Below, piece after piece: positions 24,930 to 39,084 of a stretch of DNA of 64,000 nucleotides. The first letter of the stretch is position 1. The number at the start of each line of letters is the position of its first letter. The stretch lies in the NCBI GenBank assembly GCA_021464245.1, contig JADCRB010000043.1:3838794-3902793 (forward strand), given 5' to 3'. Both the position numbers and the translations under genes were made by a program. The stretch comes from Carallia brachiata. Its lineage: Eukaryota; Streptophyta; Magnoliopsida; Malpighiales; Rhizophoraceae. The notes under the pieces were generated by a model. The model saw only the letters and a program-made list of their open reading frames with translations, made no database searches and was not told the origin of the DNA.

Positions 24930-25918
24930 AAGTCTATACCCAGCAACAGCTATCTGAACTCAGATACTGAAAAATTCAGCTTGAAAGTCAGGTGACTGAA
25001 TTACTGCATCTTCTGCCAGGCTGCCGCTGCCTCTGGACAGGTGACGAGACTTTATAGCGTTTCTGAGACGAAATGTTTAGCTTTTGTCCGTAAAACAGTA
25101 CGACATCGTATTCATCTATTGTTGAATAATATATTAATTAGTGGGAACATTCGCTAAATTATTGGTGTCAGGGCATGAATAATGTTTAAATTCACGTTTT
25201 ATGAAATTGTCAACTTCTTTAACTATTCTCCCCCTCCTTTTAAAAAAAAAAATCACGTTTTATGGAAAAAAAATAAGATTTGACGTGGATATTGCTTTTG
25301 ACGTCAATCATATTATAAATCGAAAACAGACAACGTGGGAGCACGGTATATTAGCCAAATTCTATGAAGCTAAAAATAGTTTAAAATAAAAGTCCTTTTT
25401 TATTTTTTATTTTTTTCACAAAGGAGGCTTAAAGCCAAGTAACATAAAAAAAAATAATCAAAAAAAGCAGCGCTTTTTTTAAAAGCATCCTATTCCAATA
25501 TATTGATTTTTTACTGATTTTTCACATCACATAAGACAGAATAAGGATCGTCAATTTTTTAGAAACAACCTGAATGAACCGTACGAATGGAGAAGCTTCT
25601 TGTGATTTAATAGAAATCGAAGGAAAAAGGAACCACGTGCAGATATTAAGGGTGTTCATAAATCGTTAAATCCATTAAAAATTGCCAAATTTAAATTGTT
25701 GTGATCCACATATGCTAAAATCGAAGAAAGGAAAAAGATTAATGATTTTTCATTTTAAAAACTACACTCGGTAGTTTAGGTACAGATTAGAAATTTAGAT
25801 ATTTTCTGCCAAAAATCGTTCCAATCTGCCACGAGTATTTAATTTCAAAATTATATGGATATTAATTCAAAGTACATCCTTCCTGAGAACTTATTTCCAC
25901 TAAAATTTTGGATGGCAA
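24930..25918. other. Upstream region of the dead oxidoreductase gene
   Basis: 24930-25080 is probably the former 5' UTR and promoter of the minus-strand pseudogene; the frame is closed by a stop at 24962-24960. The rest is AT-rich, with A and T homopolymers at about 25240-25280 and 25400-25480, and no gene. Confidence 0.4.
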
Positions 25919-26398
25919 CTTGAAATATGATATTGCCGCCCTTAGAAATCAAATGGCTACGTAATGGACCCTGCGAATGAAGGAACTAGTAATATTTACT
26001 AAGTTAATGCGCTAACATTGACATTTATCAAATTAAATGGCAATTCTGAAGTTTTCAGCTCCCTCCATTTAGTCATTGTAGGTTTCGTCCCCTGTCAAAT
26101 TGTAGACTTCCAAAAGTAAAAACAAGCGTCAAGCAACGTCGCCATCACTTTTACTTTAGTCAGATGCGAAGCGATCATGTAACCGCTGTAGGTTATGATA
26201 AGTGTATGACACCGGCCTAGCCGGCATGACAAAGCTTACGTCTATTCTCATTGGCTAGCCGGCACGATAATTTCATTTGATTCAGTCATCCTCAGGAAGA
26301 AAAAAACTGAAAATAGTTAGGAAATGTCAAAAATCTGAGCCTTTCAGAAAAATTAAAGATGTACATGTAAGTCTCATAAGATACAAAGTGAAGATAAT

Positions 26399-26717
26399 TA
26401 CTTAAAGTAGTAGTTTGGTAGTAATCGACATACTTTCTTTACGTCTGATTTGGATTCGAGTTTTAGTGATTGCGCTTAGAGGTAATGTTTCTTCTTTAAC
26501 CGTCAATTTAACTGTACTCGCGCCTCTGGTTCCAGACTCAGTAATTGCTGTAGTTAACTTGGAGGAGGCCGGTTGGACCTAACAGTGCTTTGGTAGAAGG
26601 TCCTTTCGTATGAGTTGGGTTGAATGAGGTATGCTAAACAAAAGTTATTCTAACTTCAACCCGAAAATCTGATAACCGACATATTCACGATAAATATTTT
26701 TTTTTGGTTAAAAAATA
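26399..26717 (+). mobile_element. SINE-like element, with an empty site in repeat copy A
   Basis: Flanked by GATACAAAGTGAAGATAAT (26380-26398) and GATACAAAGTGAAGTTAAT (26718-26736), a 19-bp target duplication with one mismatch. Copy A has a single GATACAAAATGAAGTTAAT at about 15648, the empty site. Near the 5' end is GGATTCGAGTTTTAG (about 26449), resembling a Pol III B box. The 3' end is a T run followed by GGTTAAAAAATA. A related copy lies at 41008-41346. Confidence 0.7.
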
Positions 26718-26957
26718 GATACAAAGTGAAGTTAATGATTTTTTTTTTACAGAGTAAACCAAACAATTAGAAAGTAAGAACAACCATTAGAATTTGAACA
26801 CAAGAATAAAAAAATATTAGCGAAGTGTTTATATGTATAACATTAATACAATTCAGGAGCCCTAGGGGAGCGGGCTCTCATTGTTCTGTTGGGCGACGGG
26901 GTGCTTCTACGGCCCTTGGATAAACAATGGGCCGTCGTTCCATTTTGATGGAGGTGC

Positions 26958-27130
26958 TTGTTAATTTTATTCTTTTTTTTATGAATAAAACTAACACATG
27001 ATCTAATATTATTCAAATATTATTTTTAATTTTTTTATTTAAATGGACCTCCTTATTGTGTGATATAAAATTATAAGTAAATTATACTCACTTAAAAAAA
27101 TGAGTGAAAATAAAAATTTTCTTTAATAGA
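26958..27130 (+). repeat. Dispersed AT-rich repeat, member 1
   Basis: Insert in copy B that is absent from copy A. It shares a conserved pattern (TTAATTTTATTC, ATGATCTAATATTATTCAAA, TTATTTAAATGGACC, ATAAAATTATAAGTAAATTA, CACTTAAAAAAATGAG) with 42428-42592 and more weakly with 39890-40090 and 56880-57050. No coding capacity. Ends are not sharply defined; probably an old short MITE. Confidence 0.5.
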
Positions 27131-27475
27131 AACGTATAATCTACTTGTTGTCCACATGGACCATGTTGCACCTGCTATTTGGCATTGCCACAACATACAT
27201 TCATAAAGACACAAGCAACCCTTCTATGTCCTAATTCTCATACCCAATACTACAGCCACTTTTACTAAGATGCCCTCGGATACATTTTGCCTGCCTCATG
27301 ATACCTCTCCCGCCTTTCTTCCTCCAATTTAAAATTGAATAATTTGTTGTAAATAACTCGAACAGTCGCTTGAGGACTTATACCAGCTAACAGCATTCAT
27401 GTATATATTCTTTTCATAGGTTTATATAATTTTATAAAATTTAATTAAATGTATACTAATGAGTGGAGTCACTAA

Positions 27476-28432
27476 CACTGTTTTTGAATAAAATTCTTGA
27501 GGGAGAGAAAAGTAAAGGAGAGAAAGTGGATGAGAGGATGATTAATAGTGTGTTTGGGAGGGGGGAAAAGGGAAGAGAGAAAGAAAAGTGAGAGGATTAA
27601 AGTAAATTATTATATTTGAACAATATTTGAAAAGTAAGGAAGATGAAAATTTCTAACTCCCCTAATCTTTCCTACCATATTAAAATCAATCCTCCCAAAG
27701 ATGGGAGGAAAGCTGTTAATTTCTATACTAAATTTATTAAATGACTAAATTATCTCTCACATAATTTAAAAATTACAATATTACGTAAACAAATATTTAA
27801 ACAAAATTTATTATGAAAGAGAAAATTGTTATTCTAATACATTTTATATTTCTCTTTCCCATTGTCTACCTTTTTCCAAGTAAAAGAATTTATAATTTTT
27901 CTTATTCTCATTACCTCTTTCCAAACGTAAAGAAAGATAAAAAGCATTTTTCTCTACTAATGATCATCTCTTCCATTTTCCTCTCCCTCAAGAATTTTAT
28001 CTAAATACAGTATAAAGGAGAAGAATATTTTCTATCTTCTCTTGTATTTGGAAAGAAGTGATGGAAGAGAGAAAAATTATAAATTCTTTTGTTTGAGAAA
28101 TGGTAGAAAGTGGATGAGAGGAATATAAAATGTATTGGAATAATAATTTTATGCTTCATAATAAATTTTATTTAAATATTTTGTTTAGGTAAAATTGTAA
28201 TTTTTAAATTATATAAAGGGTAATTAAGTCATTTAATAAATTTAGTAGGGGAATCAACAACTTTTCTCTTATTTTTGGGAGAATTGATTTTGGTAGGGTA
28301 TGAGGGATTAAGTGAATTAAAAACTTTTCTCTTCCCTATTTTTCAAACATTTCTCAAATATAACAATTTACTTTAATTCTCTCACTTTCCTCTCCCTCCC
28401 CTCTCCCTCTTTTCTCCCTCCCAAACACAATG
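27476..28432 (-). mobile_element. Tourist-type MITE (outer copy), carrying a nested copy
   Basis: Flanked by TAA at 27473-27475 and 28433-28435. Read on the minus strand it begins CATTGTGTTTGGGAGGG and ends with the family terminus TTGAATAAAAACAGTG-like sequence (plus-strand start CACTGTTTTTGAATAAAATT). It is interrupted by a plus-oriented copy of the same family (27546-28012), so the two make a long imperfect inverted repeat with arms of about 400 bp. Other members are at 55545-56027 and 56303-56794. Confidence 0.75.
27546..28012 (+). mobile_element. Tourist-type MITE (inner, nested copy)
   Basis: A 467-bp copy that starts TAGTGTGTTTGGGAGGGG and ends CTAAATACAGTA, flanked by TAA at 27543-27545 and 28013-28015. 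It sits inside the outer copy at the place where other family members read CTAATGATCCTC without interruption, so it is a true insertion at a TAA/TTA target. No transposase. Confidence 0.75.
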
Positions 28433-28674
28433 TAAATAGCTAGATAGACTCAATATTGCGCTTGCTACCTGCAAAAAAAAAAAGTACAACAAAGGGACTT
28501 GAGAGAGTTTATGACATTAATACTCGGACACTTAAATTAATTCAACGAATCCAAGATGTAAGTTTCAAAAATGAGTGCAAGAAATAATATAATTGTCGTA
28601 CTTAGTGATGACAAACCTTGAGTCTTTTATAGGCCTAAGAGTGTATGTAGGTTCCGGTGTTGACATGGTAGGAG

Positions 28675-29139
28675 CATTGTTGTGAAAACCGGCCCATATC
28701 GGCTAGTCGAATCGGCTGAACCGGTGACTGGCCGAGGGTCCAGGCCGGTTTAAGTGAATTTTGAGGGGTAACCCGGACAAAAAAAAAACCCAGTCAAAAC
28801 CGACAAAAATAGGTGAAAACCGGACCGGTCGGACCGATTCAATGAAAATGAAAAATTTATAAATTACAATTTGACCTCAAATGTTACTTAAATTATAATT
28901 TAAGTGTTAAGTTTAATTAAAAAGTTCAATTTAGTTCTAAATCTGATTAAAACTTTCAATTTTATCCTTAAAATTAGAAAAATTAATGTTTAATCACTAT
29001 CTATAATTATTATTTTTTAATTACTTTTATACATATATACATATATTATTAAATACCAGTTCAAATACCGGTTCGACCAGTTGAATCTTGACCCACTAAT
29101 GTTTCCGATTCGATAACCGATCCGATTCTGACAACCTTA
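28675..29139. mobile_element. hAT-like non-autonomous element (ACCGG-rich ends)
   Basis: Flanked by GGTAGGAG (28667-28674) and AGTAGGAG (29140-29147), an 8-bp duplication with one mismatch. Inverted ends are CATTGTTGTGAAAACCGG and, reverse complemented, TAAGGTTGTCAGAATCGG. Subterminal regions are full of ACCGG/GACCGG words and the core is AT-rich. The 8-bp duplication and CA-like start point to the hAT superfamily. Related to 37881-38607. Confidence 0.6.
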
Positions 29140-29303
29140 AGTAGGAGTGACATGATATTTTGCACTCGTCTTAGGTATGAGGGTGTTTCACAAGTTTAAA
29201 GAGTCAATTGGGTCTGAAGAGGATGAGACTTTGTAATGTACTTTGAGCCTATTGAAAGTGTTCATTGGGTTCTTTATCATAAATTTTTTATATTTATTTT
29301 TAT

Positions 29304-29379
29304 AAAAATAAACTTTTACTTGTTTATTTGATTTTTTCGACTAAAAGAAAATCAAATAAACAAGTAAAAGTTTATTTTT
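29304..29379. repeat. Perfect 32-bp inverted repeat
   Basis: Arms 29304-29335 and 29348-29379 are exact reverse complements (core ACTTGTTTATTTGAT and its complement) around a 12-base spacer. Part of the arm sequence recurs directly afterwards at about 29380-29400 (TTTACTTGTTTATTTGAT). It lies between the hAT-like element and the PIF transposon. Confidence 0.85.
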
Positions 29380-31532
29380 TTTTACTTGTTTATTTGATGT
29401 TTTATAATAAATTGATCATTTTAATAATATATTTAAATATATTATAAAATAGGTCTTCCAATTTTGAATCTTGGATTGATCGATTTTAATCTATCTAAAA
29501 ATTTTAGTTGAACTTTTTAAAAACCAACACAGTTTATGTTCTAATTTAGAGGTTTTAGTTCAAAATTTAATAATTATGGAATAAACTATACAATCAAATC
29601 CACTGAAGGAAATCAGATAAGACCAAATCCAATTGTGTAATTCCTTTTTTTTTGTGTTTTTTTGAGTGAATTCCCTTTTTAGTTCTACTCTTTTTGGAAA
29701 TTTGAATTTGATCAAAAGTCAAGATGGGATTCTCTCTAATATATTTTAGGAGGTGTTTGTTTAAGGGAGAAATTGGATGGGAATGGGAATCAACTGACTT
29801 TTTCCCATTCTTTATGTTTGATTCCTAAAAAAACGATTCCATTCCTTTAAAAAGGGGAATGTGATTCCTTTAATAAGGGGAATCCTAATTCCCTTATATT
29901 TATCGTTAATGATTCCTATTGACTATAACTGTCAGCCTATTAACACGTTAACAGAAAAAAAAAATGACTTTCCAACAAATAAAAACCCATCAAAATCTCT
30001 GCAACGGGACGATAAGAATTTACAACGTAAATCATCTGAAATTCTCAACTAATCGAGAGAAATCCCCAACGAAAATTCACAGAAATCCTATAAATAAGAG
30101 CAGTTACTTGCAGAACTAGCCATACTGGCAAAGGGAGAAGAATAATCTCGTTTCAAGTGGTAAGTATTACTTGTTGTTTTTTTCCTTTTAATCGTCAACA
30201 ATTTTTTCTTCCTTTTTTACTTTTATGTTCCGAACAACTCATCTTCTTTTGATGAAATAATTGTTGTTTTTTCCTTTTGATTTCCAACAATTTTTTCTTC
30301 CTTTTTTACTTTTCTGTTCATAACAACTCATCTTCTTTTGAACAGAAATTTTGCTCCGTCAGTGTTGATTGATTCATTGTTGACGTGAAGAACGATAGCT
30401 GCTATTATTTAGCTTTTAAAATTATTTTTACAATTCCATCGTAAGTCTCTTAATAAATAAATTCCCCTCGGTCGATTGGAAACTTTCCCATCTGAATAGT
30501 CCGCTAGCGAAAGGAAATTAATGCTTGAGCGAGAGTTGAACTTTGTCAGTCTTTATTTTTTATGTAAATTCTGTTTGAGCCTATATTATTATTATTATTA
30601 TTTTAGTCTTTCTACTTTTTCATAATATTAATTAATTATCCAGTTGCAAGATAGCAATTTATTAGACATGCTCGAAGATTTTGGTGAGTTGTTGGATAAT
30701 CATTCAATTGACGACGTCTTGCCGACACACAAAATAATGGTTTCCAATCAAAATATTCAAGCTTGATAATAATAATAATAATACAGGTATGAAATAATTC
30801 ATGTTGTAATTAGTAGATTGCATCTCCATGGTGGGTCTTTCGTTGGTTTCTTTTTTTTTTTTTCATTTGATTTGAACTGTGGTCCACCATGCAACTTTTA
30901 TGAGTTATAGATAGTTTAGGATGCACTATTTTTTGTTGGTGTTATCTTCACGTGCACACATTTATTGTCTTTATTGTCTTTTTGCACAATTGAGCAGGGT
31001 TGTGAGGAGACCAGGCTATCTAGCAATTATTAGTAATAAAGGACCTAGATCTTTTTTAAGGAAATGTGAGTTAAGACTTTTATATGCATTTTTTTATTAC
31101 TTTGTAGTGATAAAATGAACATATTAAACTAGTTTTCTTGTGCATTTTCTTTATATTTCTCACAAGGCTATGATAGCCTAGTTGATGGATGACCTGCAGT
31201 TCGTTGACTATGATATATTGTCTAGCACTAGCATCCTAGCAAATGTGCACGCAAGTTATTTACCTATATCGTATTTTTATAATTTCTTTCTTTACCTTTG
31301 TGAAGTGTATACAGAAATGGCTCGTTTAAGAGGGAGGAGAAAATTTCTACTGGTACAATTTATAATGGAGATTACTATACTCATGTACATTATGCATTTT
31401 ATTTGGCATCAAATGGGTGCACTGATTATGAGCAAAAATGCATAAGAATGAAAAAAAAGATAGGAAAAGGTTGCGATTAGTAAAGTTATATACTTTAATA
31501 AAGAAAGCGACGTCGCATGTAAAAGCCAGCTT

Positions 31533-32675
31533 CGCATGAATAGGCATACATTTAGTATACTTTGCGAGATGCTAGGTGAGATTGGTGGTTTGACTGGTAC
31601 TCAAAATATTTCAGTGGAGGAGATTGTCGCTATGTTCCTATTATATTATCTCACCATATGAAAAATAGGACAATTGGCACATATTTCATTAGGAGTGGAG
31701 AAACTGTGAGTAGATATTTTAATCAGTGTTTGAAGGCCATTTTGAAGTTGCACGACGTATTACTTAAAAAGCCAACACCTATACCAGAAGATTGCACAGA
31801 TGCTAGGTGGAAATGCTTCAAGGTAAATGCATGTTTCTTATTTTCTAATTTAATAATACATTACACTTTACAACCTAATTATGCTATTTTTTTTTAACTG
31901 TAGAATTGTTTAGGAGCTTTGGATGGCACATTTATAAGTGTATCAATGTCCTCTCAAGCAAGACCTAAATATAGGACGAGAAAGGGTAATCTCGCAATGA
32001 ATGTTTTGGGTGTCTGCTCACTTGACTTGCAATTTATATATGTGGTGCCTGGATGGGAAGGTTCAACACAGATGGTCGCGTTCTTAGAGATGCAATTTCT
32101 AGACCCAATGGTTTAAGAGTTCCTCACGGTAAAATTATTTATCATTTATGTAATTTTTTTAATGGTTATATAAAATGGTGTTCTTTATGTGTTCTTTTTT
32201 TTTTTTTACAGGTTGTTATTACCTAGTTGATGTTGGTTACACTAACGGCACGGGTTTTCTTGCACCATATAGAGGGCAACGATATCACCTTAGTGAATGG
32301 AGGGGTGATAAACGCCCGCAAACTATCAAAGAATATTTCAACATGAAACACTCAAAAGCTAGAAATGTGATAGAAAGATGTTTTGGCTTGCTCAAAGGGC
32401 GATGGGGAATTCTTCGAAGTCCATCGTTTTATCCAATACGTACCCAAGGGCGTATTGTCATGACGTGTTGTCTATTGCATAATTTGATAAGGAAATATAT
32501 GCCTACAGATACTGTGGTGGAAATTCATGATAATGAAGATGACCCAAATATTATTAATGCCAACGAAACTGAGTTCATTAGAGCGATTAACACCTATGAT
32601 GAATGGTCTAATTTTCTAAATTCACTTGCTCAAGAGATGTTTAATGATTGGAGGGCTCGATCAGTTAGACAATAA
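31533..32675 (+). pseudogene. PIF/Harbinger DDE transposase (HARBI1-like), frameshifted
   Basis: Exons about 31533-31822, 31904-32128 and 32212-32675, with GT-AG introns. The region around GALDGTF holds the first Asp, YYLVDVGY the second and ERCFGLLKGRW the Glu of the DDE triad; all three are present. Lesions: around 31640-31660 the sequence after VAMFL loses the frame before MKNRTIGTYFIRSG; near 32065 a base is missing after GWEGST, so the continuation ([20 protein letters not shown]) is out of frame. The C-terminal part is intact. The first exon or exons upstream are not clear. In the family this nuclease cuts and joins the element ends with help from the Myb-like partner. Confidence 0.8.
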
Positions 32676-32874
32676 AGTTTAACCTTTTTCTTTTTTTTAT
32701 AGCTGATGTCATTATAGTTGCTACAATTATTAATGTTGCTTGTTGCTTTTATTGAATTATTTTATATAAGTTTGAAATTTATATGTAATATTTTTTAACA
32801 TAAATTGATCTATGTTGTTGTGTTTCTATTCATGTATTTTAAAAGTGTGCTAATTTTATTTCAATTTTTGAAGA

Positions 32875-33924
32875 ATGGATACTGTTGAAAGTAGCCAACT
32901 AAGTCGAGGCCGAGGCAAAAACAAAAAACAGTGGAGTCCTGTAGAAGACCAAATATTGATTGAAGCCTTACAAGAGGTGGCTACTGAGCCCCGCTGGAAA
33001 GGTGAAGGTGGATGGCGAAATGACTATCTATATCGAGTTGAAGAGTTGATCCATGCCAAACTTCCAACTAGTGAATTGAAAGCCTTTCCACACATTGATT
33101 CTAGGTGGAAAACATTGAAGGCAAAAAATCATGCCTTATCTGAAATGATGGGAAATCTAGATTTACTTGGGATGATGTAAGCAAGAAAATATGTGGGGAT
33201 CAAAGCGCTTATGAAGAATGGTGCAAGGTATACATAACAAATAAATATAAGTTGTAATTTAAAATTAATATAATTTCTCACGATATTGTATTGTCTTTTA
33301 TGCTAGCAAGTTCATAAAGATGCAAAAGGTTTGCTGAATATATCTTTTCCTTTATTTGATGAAATTGGAGCACTAGTTGGAAAAGATAGAGCAATTGGAA
33401 GGGAGGCAGAGACTTTCACAGAAGCTGTTCAGAACATGAAATTAGAGACTGAAAATGAAAATGTCAACTTAGATAGTGATGATGATGATGATGACGATTT
33501 TTCTGCAACACAGCCCGAATCTCAATCGGTCTCCTCACGAACAAAACGGCAACGAAATACCTTTAAAGGGAAAGAACCAAAAGAATCAGAAAAATTAACA
33601 AATATGACTGCTGATTTTCATACAATGACAACCAACTTTGGCATATTCATGCAAGAGGCTAATTCATATCTTGGTGTCATGGCAAATACCATGTATCGAG
33701 CAGAAGAGCATGAGCAAGAAATGTCTCTTAAGGCTGACAATGTACTTGATGAGTTGAAGAAAATTGAAGGTCTTACTAGTAGAGAATTTTTTGATGCAGC
33801 TGAAATACTTGCCAAAGAGCCTCACAAATTGAAAGTATTTTATCAAGCTGACCCATATCTTAGAAGGCAGTATGTGATGGGATTTCTACGTACTGCTGGC
33901 AATGGCAATGGTAGTTGGTACTGA
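32875..33924 (+). pseudogene. Myb/SANT-like partner protein of the PIF transposon, frameshifted
   Basis: Starts MDTVESSQLSRGRGKNKKQW, then a trihelix/Myb-SANT-like domain (WSPVEDQILIEALQEVATEP ... FPHIDSRWKTLKAKNHALSE). Near 33150 one base is lost: the reading MMGNLDLLGMM-stop should be MMGKSRFTWDDVSKKICGDQ, which is visible in the next frame up to a donor-like GCAAGGTATAC at about 33228. A second exon from about 33311 runs to 33924 with an acidic Asp tract (about 33475-33500) and a C-terminal helical region (EFFDAAEILAKEPHKLKVFY). The family binds element ends and takes transposase to the DNA. The gap between exons may hide one more lost base. Confidence 0.75.
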
Positions 33925-34508
33925 AGTTTTTTTGTTTTCAATAATTTTGCTTTGGTAAACTTTGGCAATGGTAACTGGTTATGTAGTTGTTTGCCTTCAA
34001 TAATTTCGCATGAGTAGACTATTATGAATTTTGTTTAAAAAATTAATATTTTCTATATTTGTTTGGATAAGGATATTTTAATATATTGAATTTCACCCAG
34101 AATGTTCGTTCTTATAAAATTATTTATTTCTCATATCATATATATTTTTATAAGTAAAAATGTCATAATATAATATATTTATTTTAATAAATGCAAAAAA
34201 TCGTAAGACTTCAAATTTAACTATTCATGCTAGAAAGACATTAATTTGTGATTTTTTTAATTTATAATTAAAAATTGTTATATTTCAATTCTTATTATTG
34301 AATTATCTAAAAAATAGTTTAAGAAAATAATTTTGATTCTGATTCTGATTCCTGACTTGACCAAATGACAACAAAGGGAATTTGATTCCGTTTCCCGAGT
34401 AAACCAAACACATTGAAATTTCAGTGATTCCGATTCTATATGATTCCTATTCCTATTCCGATTCCGATTCCGATTCCGATTCCAAACCATAAATCAAACG
34501 GTCCCTTA

Positions 34509-35126
34509 ATCTTTGGCAAACTCTAAGAAATATATTAAAAAAATCTCTCAAGAAACACTCAATAATTAAAATTTAAAATTTTATCTTAAATTTTTTTATT
34601 TTTAATTTTAAAAAGAGAATGTGCGAAAATTATGCCAAATGAGGAAAACTAACCCTATACTCCAATAGATTCGTGAATGGATTAAAAAAAAAAAACAGAA
34701 AGAGAAAGAGAAAAAATAAAAATTGAGTAAAATCGGGGCTCAATGGTAACTAAAAAGTTTCGCTAAAATCGGTGTTTGGTTGAACGAGACAAGGAAATTG
34801 TGGCGTCATTTTTGTCCAACCAGTCACGCTTTGCTTGCAAGCATTGAGCCCGTCACTCTTTTTGGATTACGCCAAGGTTCAATAATCCCTCGCGAAATGA
34901 CGCCACTACCCTTGAACTGGATGGCATCAGTGTAATAATCTCCTTTAAAATCGATTCAAATTTCAAAAAATAAAAAAGAATGGAGCGGGACAGTCGAACC
35001 AATGGTTAACGGTTAGTTAGGCCAACCAGGCCGCTACCCAATTATTCGCTGGCACATTGTTTAATTTTTAACCACGGTTAAGCTGTTAACTCACCACGCC
35101 AACAGCCATGAATCCCATCTTCTCTG
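34509..35126. other. Intergenic / distal promoter of the tubulin gene
   Basis: AT-rich to 34740, then more balanced sequence up to the TATA box. No ORF of interest. It is the space between the transposon end and the tubulin core promoter. Confidence 0.4.
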
Positions 35127-37307
<2,181 letters not shown>

Positions 37308-37872
37308 AGGAATGCGTCTTTCTTTTTGTATGTTCAGTGTGACTGCTGTGGTTCATTTTAAGAATGTTGCTTATGGATTTTCATGTGTTGGCGATGCTTT
37401 GAATCATTTCATGTGTTGTGGTACTCGTTTACTTTTGGTGTTATAATAAGATAGCTTCAGGTTTCAAGTTATGATTGGTGAGTATATCCTGCATTTCTGA
37501 TCTATTATCCGAGTCCTGTTGTTTCTCCTTTTCAGTTTTCACAATGGCATTTTGAAATTTATTGAGGATCTTGAGTCTCAATAGCAGAGTGTCATCTTGT
37601 TTTTCCACCCAACAACGGTATTATGAACTATGGAACAAATTTTAGAATCTGTCGAGTGGGCATATAATTTCCCTATTAGGCAAAAATAAATGGAAATGAA
37701 AGAGTCCCTTGCAGAAAAAATTACTGATGTCTAAAGAACTTTAGAGGCGGACCAAGATTATTGTCACATCAGGAAGGAAACAACCAAATGTTATAGGTGG
37801 AATCCACAGGATTGAGATTAATACCTTCTCGAGTCAAAGAGCCCTTTTGTAGCATAGCATTATCATGTACCT
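37308..37872. other. Tubulin 3' UTR and spacer
   Basis: The first about 150 bases are T-rich 3' UTR-like sequence with AATAAG at about 37445; the rest has no gene. Confidence 0.45.
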
Positions 37873-37880
37873 GTGTCTAC

Positions 37881-38607
37881 CAAGATTCACAGAATCGAAC
37901 CGGTCATTGAACCGGAAAGCTGAGAGGTTCAAGGTTCAACCGGTTCGACCGGTAAAACCGCGATTAAATCGATAAAATCGGTATTTAATATTAAATATAT
38001 TAAAATTAAATTTTTATATAACTTATATAATTGTATAAAATGTTATATTATATAAGAATGATAATAAATATTTAAAATAAAATATATTTTAAGAATTATA
38101 TTAATATTTACATACATTAAGGATATTAAAATTAGTATATTTAACAAAATATAATTTATAAAAATTAATTAAAAAAATTTTAAAGATTAATTTTATATTG
38201 AAAATTAATTTTATATTGAAAATTTTTTAATATTTAAAAATATATTTAACAAAATTAACAAAATAGTGTTTAAATATTAATTTTATAATTTTAAAGATTA
38301 AATTAAAAATTTTAATCAATTGAGGACTAAATTAAAATTTTTAGTTAAAATTAGAGTTTTAATTATAATTTAGATAAAAATTTTGGGTCAAATTATAATT
38401 TAAAATTTTTTGATTTAAACTGAACCGGTTCAACCGGTCCTGTTTTTTGCCGATTTTTCCGATTTTTGACTGGTTTTTCCGGTTTTTGACCGGTTTTTTC
38501 TGATCCAGTCCAAATTTCATTTTTAAGTTTGAACCGAACCGGACAAGGGACCGGTTCCCGATTTTTTTGGTTGAACCGGCCGGTCCGGTCCAGTTCTTTC
38601 ATCCTTG
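37881..38607. mobile_element. hAT-like non-autonomous element with perfect 8-bp target duplication
   Basis: GTGTCTAC occurs immediately outside both ends (37873-37880 and 38608-38615). Ends: CAAGATTCACAGAATCGAAC and, reverse complemented, CAAGGATGAAAGAACTGGAC, each running into GAACCGGTT-type repeats; the core is very AT-rich. An 8-bp duplication with CA...TG ends is the hAT signature. 727 bp, no transposase. Same family as 28675-29139 and probably 41476-42345. Confidence 0.75.
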
Positions 38608-39084
38608 GTGTCTACTGGACTAGAACTTATGTGCCGTTCCAATCCAGGTTTTGAATCAGAGGCGATAACAGAAACCTGTACGTAATGCATGGAAGATTAG
38701 AAGTCATCTAGGAAGAACTGATTTGGTGCACACAGTAGAGAGCACGCGATAGGCATTCCTAAGATACCTCAATAAGCACAATAAGGAAACAAGCTGGCAA
38801 GAGCACTGGGAGCTACTGAGTTTCAACCTAGGCATCATATTTTGAAGCACAACTTAACCAACGAAATTCTTTCTTAGAGAAACCCTCTGCGCTGCATTAT
38901 CAGGTCGATGGCAAGGGGAAAACAACAAAAGGTGTCCTTAATGCAATCTATGGATACATGATTAATATAGGAAAATTTTGACGAGATTACTGCCAGGGCA
39001 TTGCTAATTCCGCAGGTTGAATTGATTGAACAACAGAAAATATATGTAGGAACGCTATTATCATTGAAAAAATATTTGTTTTTC

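Larger units (their letters stand above)
25919..27353 (+). repeat. Segmental direct repeat, copy B
   Basis: Second copy of 15142-16392, same orientation. It differs by two insertions: a 319-bp SINE-like element (26399-26717) and an AT-rich insert of about 170 bp (26958-27130). Once these are removed the copies are collinear end to end. The pair brackets 16393-25918 and its two pseudogenes. Confidence 0.85.
29749..34505 (+). mobile_element. Full-length PIF/Harbinger DNA transposon
   Basis: A 4,757-bp element flanked by TTA (29746-29748 and 34506-34508). Ends: GGAGGTGTTTGTTTAAGG on the left and, reverse complemented, GGGACCGTTTGATTTATGG on the right, followed by repeats of GGAATC/GATTCC in both subterminal zones (for example 34445-34485). 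It carries the two genes typical of the superfamily, a DDE transposase (31533-32675) and a Myb/SANT-like DNA-binding protein (32875-33924). Both are on the plus strand and both have frameshifts, so the copy looks immobile by its own products. 29900-31500 is non-coding or unrecognisable leader. Confidence 0.85.

Noticed and set aside
15142..27353. Interpretation of the direct repeats as LTRs of one 12-kb retrotransposon
   Set aside because: No gag-pol, primer-binding site or TG..CA ends; the interior holds an intron-bearing host-type pseudogene.
31182..31445. 87-codon ORF within the PIF element as a third gene
   Set aside because: Hydrophobic, domain-free, overlapping the diverged 5' part of the transposase; probably not translated.
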